Assembly (NCBI GenBank): GCA_019747905.1
Contig: JAIEQG010000008.1
Span: forward strand, 24,815-88,814
Direction: 5' to 3'
Length of the DNA stretch: 64,000 nucleotides
Source of the DNA: Burkholderiales bacterium
GTDB lineage: Bacteria; Pseudomonadota; Gammaproteobacteria; Burkholderiales; Ga0077523
Shown here piece after piece: positions 22,873 through 31,693 of the stretch. A model generated the notes under the pieces. That model was not told where the DNA came from. It saw nothing but the letters and a program-made list of their open reading frames with translations, and did not search any database. The first letter of the stretch is position 1. Every line of letters starts with the position of its first letter. A program made the position numbers and the translations under genes.

Positions 22873-24657
22873 ATGAAATTCAAGCTCAAGAAATCCCTCA
22901 TCGGGGTCGCTGCGCTTTCCCTGATCGCGCCGGCAGCAAGCCACGCCGTCAACGATGGTTTCAATCGGTCAACGAAGGATGGCCGGGGAAGCACCTGTGT
23001 CACGAGCGGCAGCCCGGGCAGTACTGCCAACGCCGCCACTTGCGCCGAGGCTTCGAAGGAAGCAGTGGCCGCCACCCAGGCGGAGGCGGCCGCTCGCAAG
23101 GCTGCTCAGGCGGAGGCCGCGGCCGCAGCCCAGGCGGCGCGGGAAGAAGCCATGATGGCGGTGGAGCCGGGCTCGGCCCTGAAGCCCGGCGAGAAGGGCG
23201 CCTACGTGTCGCACGGCAGCGCCGCCCCGATCCGGGATGGCTTCGGTCGCTCCTGCATCAAGGACGGCTTGTGGTCCCCCGGCATGGCGTCCGAGGAATG
23301 CGACCCTGACCTACACAACCTGTACCGCTCGAGGAAAACGGCGAAACCCAATCAGGAGCTCGCCCCCCGCCTTGCCGCGGAGCCGCCCGAGGCAGTTCGC
23401 GACACCTCCACCCAGCTCCAGCAGAGCGATCTCGCACCGCGCATTTCCGCGCCGCCGCCCGAGCGCGTGGTGACGCCGGCAGCGGCCGCAGCGGTGGGCG
23501 CAGCCGCCACCGGCGCTGCCGTCGCCGCGACCAAGGCCGCCGACAGCAGCGACGAGATCGCCGCATTCGTGCCGCCTCCCGGTGCCGACGACGAAGACGA
23601 GGCCGACGACGTCATTGCGCAGGAGTTCGCGGACGACGAAGAGGTCACCCCCGACATGATGCTGTCGGAAGCCGACCGGACCCTCGACGCCGGCGAGGAG
23701 GCCGCGATGCTGGCGGCCATCCCCCTCCTGGACGACGACGACGCCGACGAAGCCGATGACGTCATCGAAGAACTCGCCGAGGACGACGAAGTCACGCCCG
23801 ACATGATGCTGTCGGAAGCCGATCGCACGCTCGCGGAGGACGAGGAAGGAACCGTGGTTGCCGCCCTCGCCGACGACGATGACGACGAATACGACGACGG
23901 CCCGCGCAACGACGACGAGGACGAGGACACCACCCCCGACATGATGTTGTCGGAGAACGACCGTCGCCTCGACGACGACGACATCGGCATGCTCGCCGCG
24001 GTGCCGGTGGACGACGAGGACGACGCAACCAAGAACCTCGACGACGACGATGACGACGAAGTCACGCCGGACATGATCCTGTCCGATGCCGACCGCACGC
24101 TCGAGGGCGAAGAGATCTCCCCGGGTGTGGCGACTCTGACGGACACCTCGCCCGGAATCGCTCCGCCGCCCGAGAAGGTCGTGGAGGACAAACCGATCAT
24201 CGACAACAACCTGCCCGTGTTCCCCGAGAACAAGCAGGTGGTCGCCGACGCCCAGCCGGCGAGCAAGCCCACATCGCTCCCGGTTACCATCGACATCAAG
24301 GAAGACGGCCTGTTCGACTTCGATCGCGCCGTGCTCAAGTCGGAGACGATCGCGAAGCTCGACGCCGTGGCCAACATGCTGCGCGACTCCAAGTACGACG
24401 CCATCAACATCGTGGGGCACGCCGATCCGATCGGCAGCGAAGGCTACAACCAGGGCCTGTCGCAGCGCCGCGCGGAAGCGGCCAAGAGATACCTGGTGCG
24501 CAAGGGCATCGACCCGAGCCGCATCCAGACCTCGGCGCGCGGCGAAGCTGATCTCGTCGTGGCGCGCGACAACTGCGCCGGCCTGCGCAGGCAAGCCCTG
24601 ATCGACTGCCTGCAGCCGAACCGCCGCGTCGTGGTTGAAGCCGCAGGTACCCGATAA
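22873..24657 (+). CDS. OmpA-family outer-membrane protein with four acidic repeats
   Basis: 594 residues. A signal peptide (MKFKLKKSLIGVAALSLIAPAASHA) starts the protein. A region with an Ala/Glu-rich helical segment follows (~55-95). A long acidic stretch (~235-420) repeats the unit VTPDMMLSEADRTL four times within Asp/Glu runs. The C-terminal OmpA peptidoglycan-binding domain (~475-594) has NIVGHADPIGSEGYNQGLSQ and RRAEAAKRYL. There is no beta-barrel like that of E. coli OmpA. An OmpA gene beside gyrA and ubiG is the usual betaproteobacterial arrangement, but the acidic repeats are not a family feature I recognise. A strong terminator follows. Confidence 0.85.
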   Translation: MKFKLKKSLIGVAALSLIAPAASHAVNDGFNRSTKDGRGSTCVTSGSPGSTANAATCAEASKEAVAATQAEAAARKAAQAEAAAAAQAAREEAMMAVEPGSALKPGEKGAYVSHGSAAPIRDGFGRSCIKDGLWSPGMASEECDPDLHNLYRSRKTAKPNQELAPRLAAEPPEAVRDTSTQLQQSDLAPRISAPPPERVVTPAAAAAVGAAATGAAVAATKAADSSDEIAAFVPPPGADDEDEADDVIAQEFADDEEVTPDMMLSEADRTLDAGEEAAMLAAIPLLDDDDADEADDVIEELAEDDEVTPDMMLSEADRTLAEDEEGTVVAALADDDDDEYDDGPRNDDEDEDTTPDMMLSENDRRLDDDDIGMLAAVPVDDEDDATKNLDDDDDDEVTPDMILSDADRTLEGEEISPGVATLTDTSPGIAPPPEKVVEDKPIIDNNLPVFPENKQVVADAQPASKPTSLPVTIDIKEDGLFDFDRAVLKSETIAKLDAVANMLRDSKYDAINIVGHADPIGSEGYNQGLSQRRAEAAKRYLVRKGIDPSRIQTSARGEADLVVARDNCAGLRRQALIDCLQPNRRVVVEAAGTR

Positions 24658-24676
24658 CCGACGACCCCGGCAACCG

Positions 24677-24710
24677 AAGAGCCCTGCCGCGGCAGGGCTC
24701 TTTTCTTTTG
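24677..24710 (+). terminator. rho-independent terminator after the OmpA gene
   Basis: Perfect inverted repeat AAGAGCCCTGCC / GGCAGGGCTCTT, running straight into TTTTCTTTT, 20 bp after the stop codon. It separates the OmpA gene from the deaminase-ubiG-gph group. Confidence 0.92.
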
Positions 24711-24721
24711 CAACCGCGACG

Positions 24722-26044
24722 ATGACGCCCGCGCCTCAAACCATCCACCTGATCGAACCGCGCTGGGTCATCCCGGTCGTGCCCGATGGTGCCGTGCTGG
24801 AACACCACGCGGTCGCGGTCGGCGACGGCTGCATTCTCGCCGTGCTCCCGGCAGAAGAGGCTCGCCGGCGCTACCCGGATGCCGCCGTGACCGCCCTGCC
24901 CCACCATGCGCTGATCCCGGGGCTGGTCAACGCGCACGTCCATGCCGCCATGGCCCTGATGCGCGGGCTCGCGGACGACCTGCCCCTGATGCGGTGGCTG
25001 CAGGAACACATCTGGCCGGCCGAGGCCCGGCATGTCTCGAAGGAGTTCGTGTACGACGGCACGCTGCTCGCGATCGCGGAACTGCTGCGCGGCGGCGTCA
25101 CCTGCATGAACGACATGTACTTCTTCCCCGAGATGGCGGCGGCCGCCGCACTCGAATCGGGCATGCGCGCGTCACTCGGCATCATCGTCATCGACTTTCC
25201 GACGGTGTATGCGGCCGACCCCCAGGACTACCTCACCAAGGGCCTGGCGCTGCGCGACGCCCACAAGCACGAATCGCGGTTGACTTTCTGCATGGCGCCC
25301 CATGCGCCCTACACGGTTTCCGACGCCACCTTCGGCCGCATCGTGACTCTCGCCGAACAGCTCGACCTGCCCGTGCACGTGCACGTCCACGAGACCGCGG
25401 GGGAGTTGCAGGACCACCTCGCCAAGCACGGCGTGCGGCCGATCGAGCGGCTGCAAGCGCTGGGGCTGGTCGGGCCACGGCTCATCTCGGTCCACAGCGT
25501 CCATCTCACCGACACGGAAATCGGGCTCTACGCATCGCACGGCTGTCACGTCGCGCATTGCCCGAGTTCGAACCTGAAACTCGCGTCCGGCTTCGCCCCG
25601 GTGGCAGCGATGCTCGACGCCGGCATCAACGTCGCCCTGGGTACCGACGGCGCGGCCAGCAACAACAGCCTCGACCTTTTCGAAGAGATGCGTCTCGCCG
25701 CACTGCTTGCCAAGGGTGCGAGCGGCCGGGCCGACGCACTGCCCGCACGCGCGGCCCTCGCCATGGCCACCCTCGGCGGTGCGCGCGCGCTCGGATTGGA
25801 AGAGCGCATCGGTTCCATCGAAGCCGGCAAACGTGCCGACCTGGTGGCGGTGAACCTGGGCAGCGTGGAACTGGCGCCGTGCTACGACCCCGTGTCGCAT
25901 CTCGTGTACGCCGCGGGACGGTCGGACGTGACCCACGTGTGGGTGGACGGCGAAGCGCTGATCGAGGAACGCCGCTTCACGCGCCTCGACGAAGCGAACC
26001 TGATCTCCCGGGCCCGCCGCTGGCAGGGTATCCTCGCCCGTTGA
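24722..26044 (+). CDS. TRZ/ATZ-family amidohydrolase, probable MTA/SAH deaminase
   Basis: 440-residue metal-dependent deaminase. Zinc ligands are recognisable: HVH in [13 protein letters not shown], His in [10 protein letters not shown], His in [10 protein letters not shown], and Asp in [18 protein letters not shown]. The family deaminates 5'-methylthioadenosine or S-adenosylhomocysteine. The start at 24722 (MTPAPQT) lies just past the terminator; earlier in-frame codons overlap the OmpA gene and the hairpin. It is followed after 16 bp by ubiG, a SAM-dependent methyltransferase, so disposal of the SAH product is a sensible role. Exact substrate not provable here. Confidence 0.85.
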   Translation: MTPAPQTIHLIEPRWVIPVVPDGAVLEHHAVAVGDGCILAVLPAEEARRRYPDAAVTALPHHALIPGLVNAHVHAAMALMRGLADDLPLMRWLQEHIWPAEARHVSKEFVYDGTLLAIAELLRGGVTCMNDMYFFPEMAAAAALESGMRASLGIIVIDFPTVYAADPQDYLTKGLALRDAHKHESRLTFCMAPHAPYTVSDATFGRIVTLAEQLDLPVHVHVHETAGELQDHLAKHGVRPIERLQALGLVGPRLISVHSVHLTDTEIGLYASHGCHVAHCPSSNLKLASGFAPVAAMLDAGINVALGTDGAASNNSLDLFEEMRLAALLAKGASGRADALPARAALAMATLGGARALGLEERIGSIEAGKRADLVAVNLGSVELAPCYDPVSHLVYAAGRSDVTHVWVDGEALIEERRFTRLDEANLISRARRWQGILAR

Positions 26045-26060
26045 GGACTGCCGCACGCCC

Positions 26061-26759
26061 ATGATCAACGTCGATCCCGTCGAACTCGAGAAATTCAGCG
26101 CCCTCGCGCACCGCTGGTGGGACCCGACCAGCGAGTTCAAGCCGCTGCACGACATCAACCCGTTGCGGCTCGATCACATCGACCGCCTCGCCGCTCTCGC
26201 GGGCAAACGCGTGCTGGATGTCGGCTGCGGCGGCGGCATCCTGTCTGAGTCCATGGCAGCGCGCGGTGCCGAGGTCACCGGCATCGACCTCGCCGAGAAA
26301 CCGCTCAAGGTGGCGCAACTGCACCTGCTGGAGTCCGGGCACAAGGTCGATTACCGCCTCGCATCGGTCGAAGCGGTGGCGCAGGCCGAGCCGGCCCGCT
26401 TCGATGTCGTGACCTGCATGGAGTTGCTCGAACACGTGCCGGACCCGGCGCGCACGGTCGCCTCGTGCGCGACCGCCGCGAAACCCGGCGCGCGCTTGTT
26501 CTTCTCGACCATCAACCGCAACCCGAAGGCTTACCTCTTCGCGATCATCGGCGCCGAGTACGTCCTGAAGCTCCTGCCGAAAGGCACCCACGACTACGCG
26601 AAGTTCATTCGCCCGTCCGAACTCTCGGCGTACTGCCGCAGCGCCGGCCTGATGGTGACGGGCTACACGGGCATGACCTATAACCCGGTCACGAAGACCT
26701 ACGCTCTGGGCCGCGACATCTCCGTCAACTACATCGTCGAGGCACGCAAGCCCGAATGA
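26061..26759 (+). CDS. ubiG: ubiquinone biosynthesis O-methyltransferase UbiG
   Basis: Carries out both O-methylations in ubiquinone synthesis with SAM. The 232-residue class I methyltransferase begins [19 protein letters not shown], diagnostic of UbiG, has the SAM motif [16 protein letters not shown], and the post-motif [11 protein letters not shown]. It overlaps gph by 4 bp (ATGA), the standard ubiG-gph pair. Confidence 0.95.
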   Translation: MINVDPVELEKFSALAHRWWDPTSEFKPLHDINPLRLDHIDRLAALAGKRVLDVGCGGGILSESMAARGAEVTGIDLAEKPLKVAQLHLLESGHKVDYRLASVEAVAQAEPARFDVVTCMELLEHVPDPARTVASCATAAKPGARLFFSTINRNPKAYLFAIIGAEYVLKLLPKGTHDYAKFIRPSELSAYCRSAGLMVTGYTGMTYNPVTKTYALGRDISVNYIVEARKPE

Positions 26760-27415
26760 CCCAGGCGGTCCTGTTCGATCTCGACGGCACGCTGGTGGAC
26801 ACCGCACCGGACCTGGCCGGCGCCCTCAATCGCATGCTCGCGCGGCGCGGCCTCGCGGCGGTGCCGTTGCCGTCGCTGCGCCCCGTTGCTTCGAGCGGAG
26901 CCCGCGGCATGCTCGGCATCGGCTTCGGCATCGGACCAGGGCACGCCGACTACGAAGCGCTGCGGCAGGAATTCTTCGACGAGTATGAATCCGAGCTCCT
27001 GGGCGAGAGCGCGCTGTTCGACGGCGTGGAAGCCCTGCTCGCCGCCCTCGACGCGCGCGGGCTGCCCTGGGGCATCGTGACCAACAAGATCGCGCGCTTC
27101 ACGCAGCCGCTCGTGGGCCTGCTGGGTCTTGATGCGCGCGCCGGCTGCGTCGTCAGCGGCGATACGACGCCGCATCCCAAGCCCCATCCGGCACCGCTGA
27201 TCGAAGCCGCACGCCAGCTCTCGGCGCCGCCGGCGCGCTGCATCTACGTGGGCGATGACGAGCGCGACATCCAGGCCGCGCGCAGTGCCGGCATGGGCGC
27301 CATCGCCGCCGGCTACGGGTATCTCGGCTCCGGTGCCCCGCCGTCGGCCTGGGGGGCGGACCACATCATCGATTCCCCGGGCGCACTGCTGGCGCTCATC
27401 GCTTCAGGAAGCTGA
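26756..27415 (+). CDS. gph: phosphoglycolate phosphatase (HAD family)
   Basis: Dephosphorylates 2-phosphoglycolate from DNA repair or oxygenase activity. 219 residues, HAD subfamily IA: catalytic [10 protein letters not shown] at residues 7-16, cap domain, TNK motif ([10 protein letters not shown]), and the Mg-binding [17 protein letters not shown]. The 3' end overlaps the convergent GGDEF-EAL gene by 20 bp. Confidence 0.92.
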   Translation: MTQAVLFDLDGTLVDTAPDLAGALNRMLARRGLAAVPLPSLRPVASSGARGMLGIGFGIGPGHADYEALRQEFFDEYESELLGESALFDGVEALLAALDARGLPWGIVTNKIARFTQPLVGLLGLDARAGCVVSGDTTPHPKPHPAPLIEAARQLSAPPARCIYVGDDERDIQAARSAGMGAIAAGYGYLGSGAPPSAWGADHIIDSPGALLALIASGS

Positions 27416-30400
27416 CCCACTGCCGCGTGTGCGCGCCGATCCAGGCGTGCATCTCCGGCCAGGCCTTGGGCGGACTCAGCACGTAGCCCTGCGCCACGTC
27501 GCACTCGAGTTCGGCGAGCATGCGCAGCACTTCCGGCGTTTCCACGCCTTCGGCGACCACCTGCAGCCCCAGGTTGCGGGCAAGTCCGATGGTGGAACGC
27601 ACGATCGCCAGGTCCTGCTTGTTCGTCGCCATCTCGGTGACGAACATCCGGTCGATCTTGAGCGCGTGGATCGGCAGCCGGCGCAGGTGCGCGAGCGACG
27701 AGTAGCCGGTCCCGAAGTCGTCGATGGAAATGCGCACCCCCAGGGCGGCGATGCGCCCGAGACGTTCCGCCGCGCCGGCAGGATCCTGCATCAACGCCGT
27801 TTCGGTCAGCTCCAGTTCCACCAGCCGCGGATCGACGCGATAGCGCCGCAGCGCCTGCTCGAAACTCGCGACGAAATCGCGCTCGAGCAGATTGCGCGGC
27901 GACAGGTTGATCGCCATGGTGTAGGTGAGACCCGCGCCGCTCCAGGCGTGCAATTGCGCCAGGGCGAGGTCGATGACGCTGCGCGTGACGCCCTGCATCA
28001 GGTCGCCCACCTCGGCGAGCGGGATGAACTGTCCGGGTCCGAGCAGGCCGAGGCGTGGATGCTGCCAGCGCACCAGCGCCTCGAAGCCCAGCACGGTACC
28101 CGCCTTCAGATCGAGCTTGGGCTGGAAGTGCAGCACGAGCTGCCGCTCGCGGATGGCCTCGCTCAGGTCCTGGACGATGGCGAGGCGCTCGGGCGTGTGC
28201 TCGTCGAAGGACGGGTCGTAGACCACCACGCCCGCGCCCGAGCGCTTGGCCTCGTACATGGCGACATCGGCCGAGCGCAGCAATTGATGACTGTCGGTGC
28301 CATGGTCCGGAAACACCGCGAGCCCGATGCTCGCCCCTATCTCGAGGCGCATGCCGCCCACGTCGAACGATTGGCGCAACGCGCTCACCACGCGATCGGC
28401 GCTGTCCAGCGCTCGCAGTGCGCCGCCGGCAGCGAACAGCAGCACCGCGAACTCGTCGCCGCCCAGGCGGCATACCAGGGAAGGCTCCGCGGCCAGCGCT
28501 TCGGCGATTCGCGGCCCGATCTGCGAGAGCAGCAGGTCGCCCACGTGATGGCCGAGCGTGTCGTTGATCTCCTTGAACCGGTTGAGATCGAGGAGCATGA
28601 GGGCCGGCCCGGCGGCGCTCTTGGCCCCCGCTGGCGCCAGCCGCTGGAATTCCCGGTGCAGCCGCGAACGATTCGGCAGGCCGGTCAGGGCATCGTGATA
28701 GGCCTGATGCTCGAGGCTCGACACATGGCGCACCGTGGCGAGCGCGAGCGAGATGGTGGTGGCGATCGACTCCAGAGCGCCGGTCGGAGGCACCGCCGCT
28801 TCACCCTCGCCGCCATAGGCAAGCACGATGGCGCCAAGCGCCAGGTCACCGTGCGCCAGCGGCAGCGCCACCATCGCCTGCACGCCCTGCTCGACGTAGA
28901 GCTGGCGGAATGCGGGGTGAATGCGGCGCTCGTTGGCGATCTCGCGCGTGATCACCACGCGACGCTCCTGCAACGAGTATCCGCTCAACGTGCCCTCGCA
29001 AGGCACGCTGCGCACCACGCGCAGCATGGCATCGTCCACACCGGCGTGGGCCGCGAGGCGCAGCCGCGTGCCGTCGGGTTCGAGCAGAAAGAACACGACG
29101 ATCGGCGGTTGCCGGAAGCCCACCAGCACATCCACCGTCTCGCGGGCGATCGACTCGGGCGAATCGCTGACCTGCAGGCGCGCCGACAAGGTGTTGACCA
29201 CGCTCAGTACTTCGTTCTGGTTGAGCAGCTCGGTGCGGGAAGCGCGCAGCACCATTTCGCGGCGATTGCCGTCCAGTTCCGCCGCGGCCCGAGCGGCAAA
29301 GATGCGCAGCAGTGTCTGCGCGAACGGGATGTCCTGGATGGCCCCGCTGTGCATGACCACGAGGATGCCGATGGGCTCCTGATCCGCCGACATGAGATGG
29401 GCGCCGAGGTAACTTTCCACGGCGAAATCCTTCAAGAGCGCGTCCGACGGAAACTGCGCCTGCACACCCGAGGGGTAGACGCACACGGACTCCGCCATCA
29501 CGCGCTCGCACGGCGTGGCGGCGAGCGCGTACTCGAAGTTCTGTACGCGGCGCCCACCCGCATAGACCGAGATCGTCCGCATCGACGTGGCCGCCGGGGT
29601 CGGGAGCTCGCCCACGAAGACGTAGTCGACACCGAGAACGTGCGCGAGCTCGCGCGTCAGCGTGTCGAAGAACTGGTCGCCGGTCGCCGCGGCGGTGCCT
29701 TCGGCGACGTGCAGCAGCAGCTCGCGCCGGCGCTCGGAGGCTTCGTCCGCGCGCTTGCGGTCGGTCACGTCCGTGATCACGCCATCGAGGAGGATCTGGG
29801 CCTTGTCGGGGTCGCGCGTGGCCTGGCTCTGCTCGTGCACCCAGCGCACATCACCGTCGGGGCGGACGATCCGGTACTCGAGGTCCACCTGCAGCCCTTC
29901 GTCGTGGGCCTGCCGCAGCGCCACTTCGAGGCGCTCTGCATCGAGCGGGTGCACGTGGGAATCGAGACTGCCGCGGCGGGGTCCGCGCAATGCCTTGTCG
30001 GGCAGGCCGTAGATCACTGCCGATCCGCCGCTGATGAACTGGACCGTCCAGCCCGATTCCCATACGCAGCGGATCGCGGCTGACGGCATGTTGTCGAGCA
30101 GGGCGCGGTAGCGGGCCTCGGCGCGCCGGGTGCGGTCCTGGATGAGGAGCTGGGAGACGAGGTCGGCCATCGAGACCACGTAGCGCCGTTCGGGATCGGT
30201 CCACAGTCGCGGCCCGCCCACATGCTCGAGGCTCAGGATCCCCACCGTTTCGCCGGCCAGGCGCAAAGTGCTGTCCATGAGGGCACCGACGCCGGCCTCG
30301 CGCAGGTAGTCCCGGGCCAGTTCGCTGGTCCTCGGGTCGGTCCAGGCGTCGTGAGCGTCGACCAGCCGGCCGCTGCGCAGCGCCTGGAAATAGGACGGAT

Positions 30401-30668
30401 AGTCCACGTAGGACATCTCGATGCCGGGCACGAACTGCTGATCGACGGAATCGAACAGGATCGTGCAGCGCATCGCCGCCCGATCGTCCTGCATCAACCA
30501 GATGCTGGCGCGCCGCACCTGGAGCGCACCGGCCAGCGTCTGGGCGACACGCCTCAGGGCGTCGTCGAGCTCCGCGTACCAGATCGACCAATCCGTCGCG
30601 AGGGCGAGATAGGCGTGCTGGAGCGATCGGTCATCGAGGGGCTTGCGAAGCGGCCGGGGGGTACTCAT
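27396..30668 (-). CDS. GGDEF-EAL protein with GAF-PAS-GAF-GAF sensory region
   Basis: About 1090 residues, cytoplasmic, with no membrane segment. Order: a GAF-like domain (~20-170), PAS (~180-300), GAF (~310-470), a second GAF-like domain (~490-650), GGDEF (~660-830), EAL (~840-1085). The diguanylate cyclase motif is intact (RLGGDEFAVL). The phosphodiesterase motif is also intact (GFEALVRWQHP, with IDDFGTGYSSL and LKIDRMFV). It could therefore make and degrade c-di-GMP; the ligand of the GAF domains is unknown. Start ATG at 30668 (MSTPRPL); an ATG seven codons earlier is possible. Convergent with gph, divergent from the tmRNA gene. Confidence 0.93.
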   Translation of the reverse strand: MSTPRPLRKPLDDRSLQHAYLALATDWSIWYAELDDALRRVAQTLAGALQVRRASIWLMQDDRAAMRCTILFDSVDQQFVPGIEMSYVDYPSYFQALRSGRLVDAHDAWTDPRTSELARDYLREAGVGALMDSTLRLAGETVGILSLEHVGGPRLWTDPERRYVVSMADLVSQLLIQDRTRRAEARYRALLDNMPSAAIRCVWESGWTVQFISGGSAVIYGLPDKALRGPRRGSLDSHVHPLDAERLEVALRQAHDEGLQVDLEYRIVRPDGDVRWVHEQSQATRDPDKAQILLDGVITDVTDRKRADEASERRRELLLHVAEGTAAATGDQFFDTLTRELAHVLGVDYVFVGELPTPAATSMRTISVYAGGRRVQNFEYALAATPCERVMAESVCVYPSGVQAQFPSDALLKDFAVESYLGAHLMSADQEPIGILVVMHSGAIQDIPFAQTLLRIFAARAAAELDGNRREMVLRASRTELLNQNEVLSVVNTLSARLQVSDSPESIARETVDVLVGFRQPPIVVFFLLEPDGTRLRLAAHAGVDDAMLRVVRSVPCEGTLSGYSLQERRVVITREIANERRIHPAFRQLYVEQGVQAMVALPLAHGDLALGAIVLAYGGEGEAAVPPTGALESIATTISLALATVRHVSSLEHQAYHDALTGLPNRSRLHREFQRLAPAGAKSAAGPALMLLDLNRFKEINDTLGHHVGDLLLSQIGPRIAEALAAEPSLVCRLGGDEFAVLLFAAGGALRALDSADRVVSALRQSFDVGGMRLEIGASIGLAVFPDHGTDSHQLLRSADVAMYEAKRSGAGVVVYDPSFDEHTPERLAIVQDLSEAIRERQLVLHFQPKLDLKAGTVLGFEALVRWQHPRLGLLGPGQFIPLAEVGDLMQGVTRSVIDLALAQLHAWSGAGLTYTMAINLSPRNLLERDFVASFEQALRRYRVDPRLVELELTETALMQDPAGAAERLGRIAALGVRISIDDFGTGYSSLAHLRRLPIHALKIDRMFVTEMATNKQDLAIVRSTIGLARNLGLQVVAEGVETPEVLRMLAELECDVAQGYVLSPPKAWPEMHAWIGAHTRQWVSFLKR

Positions 30669-30919
30669 GTCTACATAGCGGGCGGGCACAAGCCGGGGCC
30701 CGGGCGGCCGATCGGGAGCCGCCCGGGAATTTGCGGCGCAGGCGGTATCGGGAACCGCCCATGCCTCAGGAGCTTGAACGGCCGGTTTGTGCCCCGACTT
30801 GAGGGTTACCTGACAATTCGATGCCGAGGAGCGGCCACGTCGGGCATAATCGCTGCTCGGATCGGACTGCCGACTTCTCGTCGGTCAGGATGATTCGGGA
30901 TGTTCAGGATTCGTCTTCC

Positions 30920-31282
30920 GGGGGCGCATTTGGCTTCGACGGGGGTCACGAAGCAGTGCAGTGCATGCCGAGGTCCAGTCACCTCGTAAATCCGCTGGAA
31001 ATCGACAGTCGCCAACGACGACCGTTACGCTCTCGCGGCCTAACACCCGCGGGACTCTGCTCCGGTTCTGCCTCGGACCGGCTAGCGCAAGCTAGAGCAG
31101 AGTCATTTTCGAGGCATCGCTCGGTTTCGGGTTACTTGACTCCGGGTTAAATCCAAGGTGACTCGCCCTGAGATTGCCTGCCCGTCGGCGGCCGAAGGGT
31201 TAAACCCAATGACGTGGCTAAGCATGTAGTACTGTCTGTGTAGGGCTTTCGGACGGGGGTTCGATTCCCCCCGCCTCCACCA
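30920..31282 (+). ncRNA. ssrA: transfer-messenger RNA (tmRNA)
   Basis: Rescues stalled ribosomes and tags unfinished proteins. The 5' end GGGGGCGCATTTGGCTTCGACGGG pairs with the 3' end CGCCTCC followed by encoded ACCA, forming the alanyl acceptor stem. The T-arm TTCGATTCC is present. The resume frame encodes the tag ANDDRYALAA followed by TAA (31011-31043). Length ~363 nt is normal. It is a one-piece tmRNA. A CATAAT hexamer at 30845-30850 may be part of a promoter, but no good -35 was found. Confidence 0.97.
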
Positions 31283-31332
31283 ACAAAGACAAGGGGCCCG
31301 CCAAATGGCGGGCCCCTTGTCTTTGTTGGTGG
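31277..31332. terminator. long perfect hairpin overlapping the tmRNA 3' end
   Basis: Perfect inverted repeat with 26-nt arms (31277-31302 and 31307-31332) and loop AAAT. The left arm includes the last six bases of mature tmRNA (CCACCA). There is no clean U-tract after it, only T-rich bases within the right arm. It probably acts as terminator and processing signal, and possibly as part of an integration site. Confidence 0.75.
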
Positions 31333-31693
31333 GGGTGGTGCGGATGAGAGCCCGCACCGGGTTCGACAACCGGCAGTCCGGTGGACTGCCGGTTGGACGC
31401 CGATCCGCCTGAGCGGATTGGCGGTCCTGAGCGGCATGCCGCGAAGGATGGCGGAATCGCCCCAAGGCGAGACCGACACATTCCCGCCGCCGGCACCAAC
31501 GCGAATTCGTTGACCAATCGGCGACCCATTCCTCCCGCCTGGAGCTCACAGCAACATTCGGAGCCCAGACCAGCCGCAAGCGGCGAACGGCGGACCTGAG
31601 TCGAACAAGGCAGGCACCGTATGGCCGCGGAAACATCGAGCACAAAGAGCCTGTGCCAGGGAAGATTGCTGGCACCTATGGTTGAATTGCCGT
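31333..31693. other. tmRNA-jetA spacer with two further hairpins
   Basis: No convincing gene in ~360 bp; short frames here lack family similarity. A hairpin GGTGCGG/CCGCACC lies at 31337-31358. A perfect 13-bp-arm palindrome, CAACCGGCAGTCC-GGT-GGACTGCCGGTTG, lies at 31367-31395. The rest is unstructured up to the jetA start. The jet promoter should lie here, but no convincing -35/-10 pair was found. Confidence 0.55.

Noticed and set aside
27255..30083. 942-residue plus-strand open frame
   Set aside because: It is antisense to the GGDEF-EAL gene, whose motifs are all intact; the frame is open only because of high GC and has no family features.
31283..31693. small protein genes between tmRNA and jetA
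   Set aside because: Frames of 70-190 codons on both strands overlap each other and the hairpins and show no motif or ribosome site.
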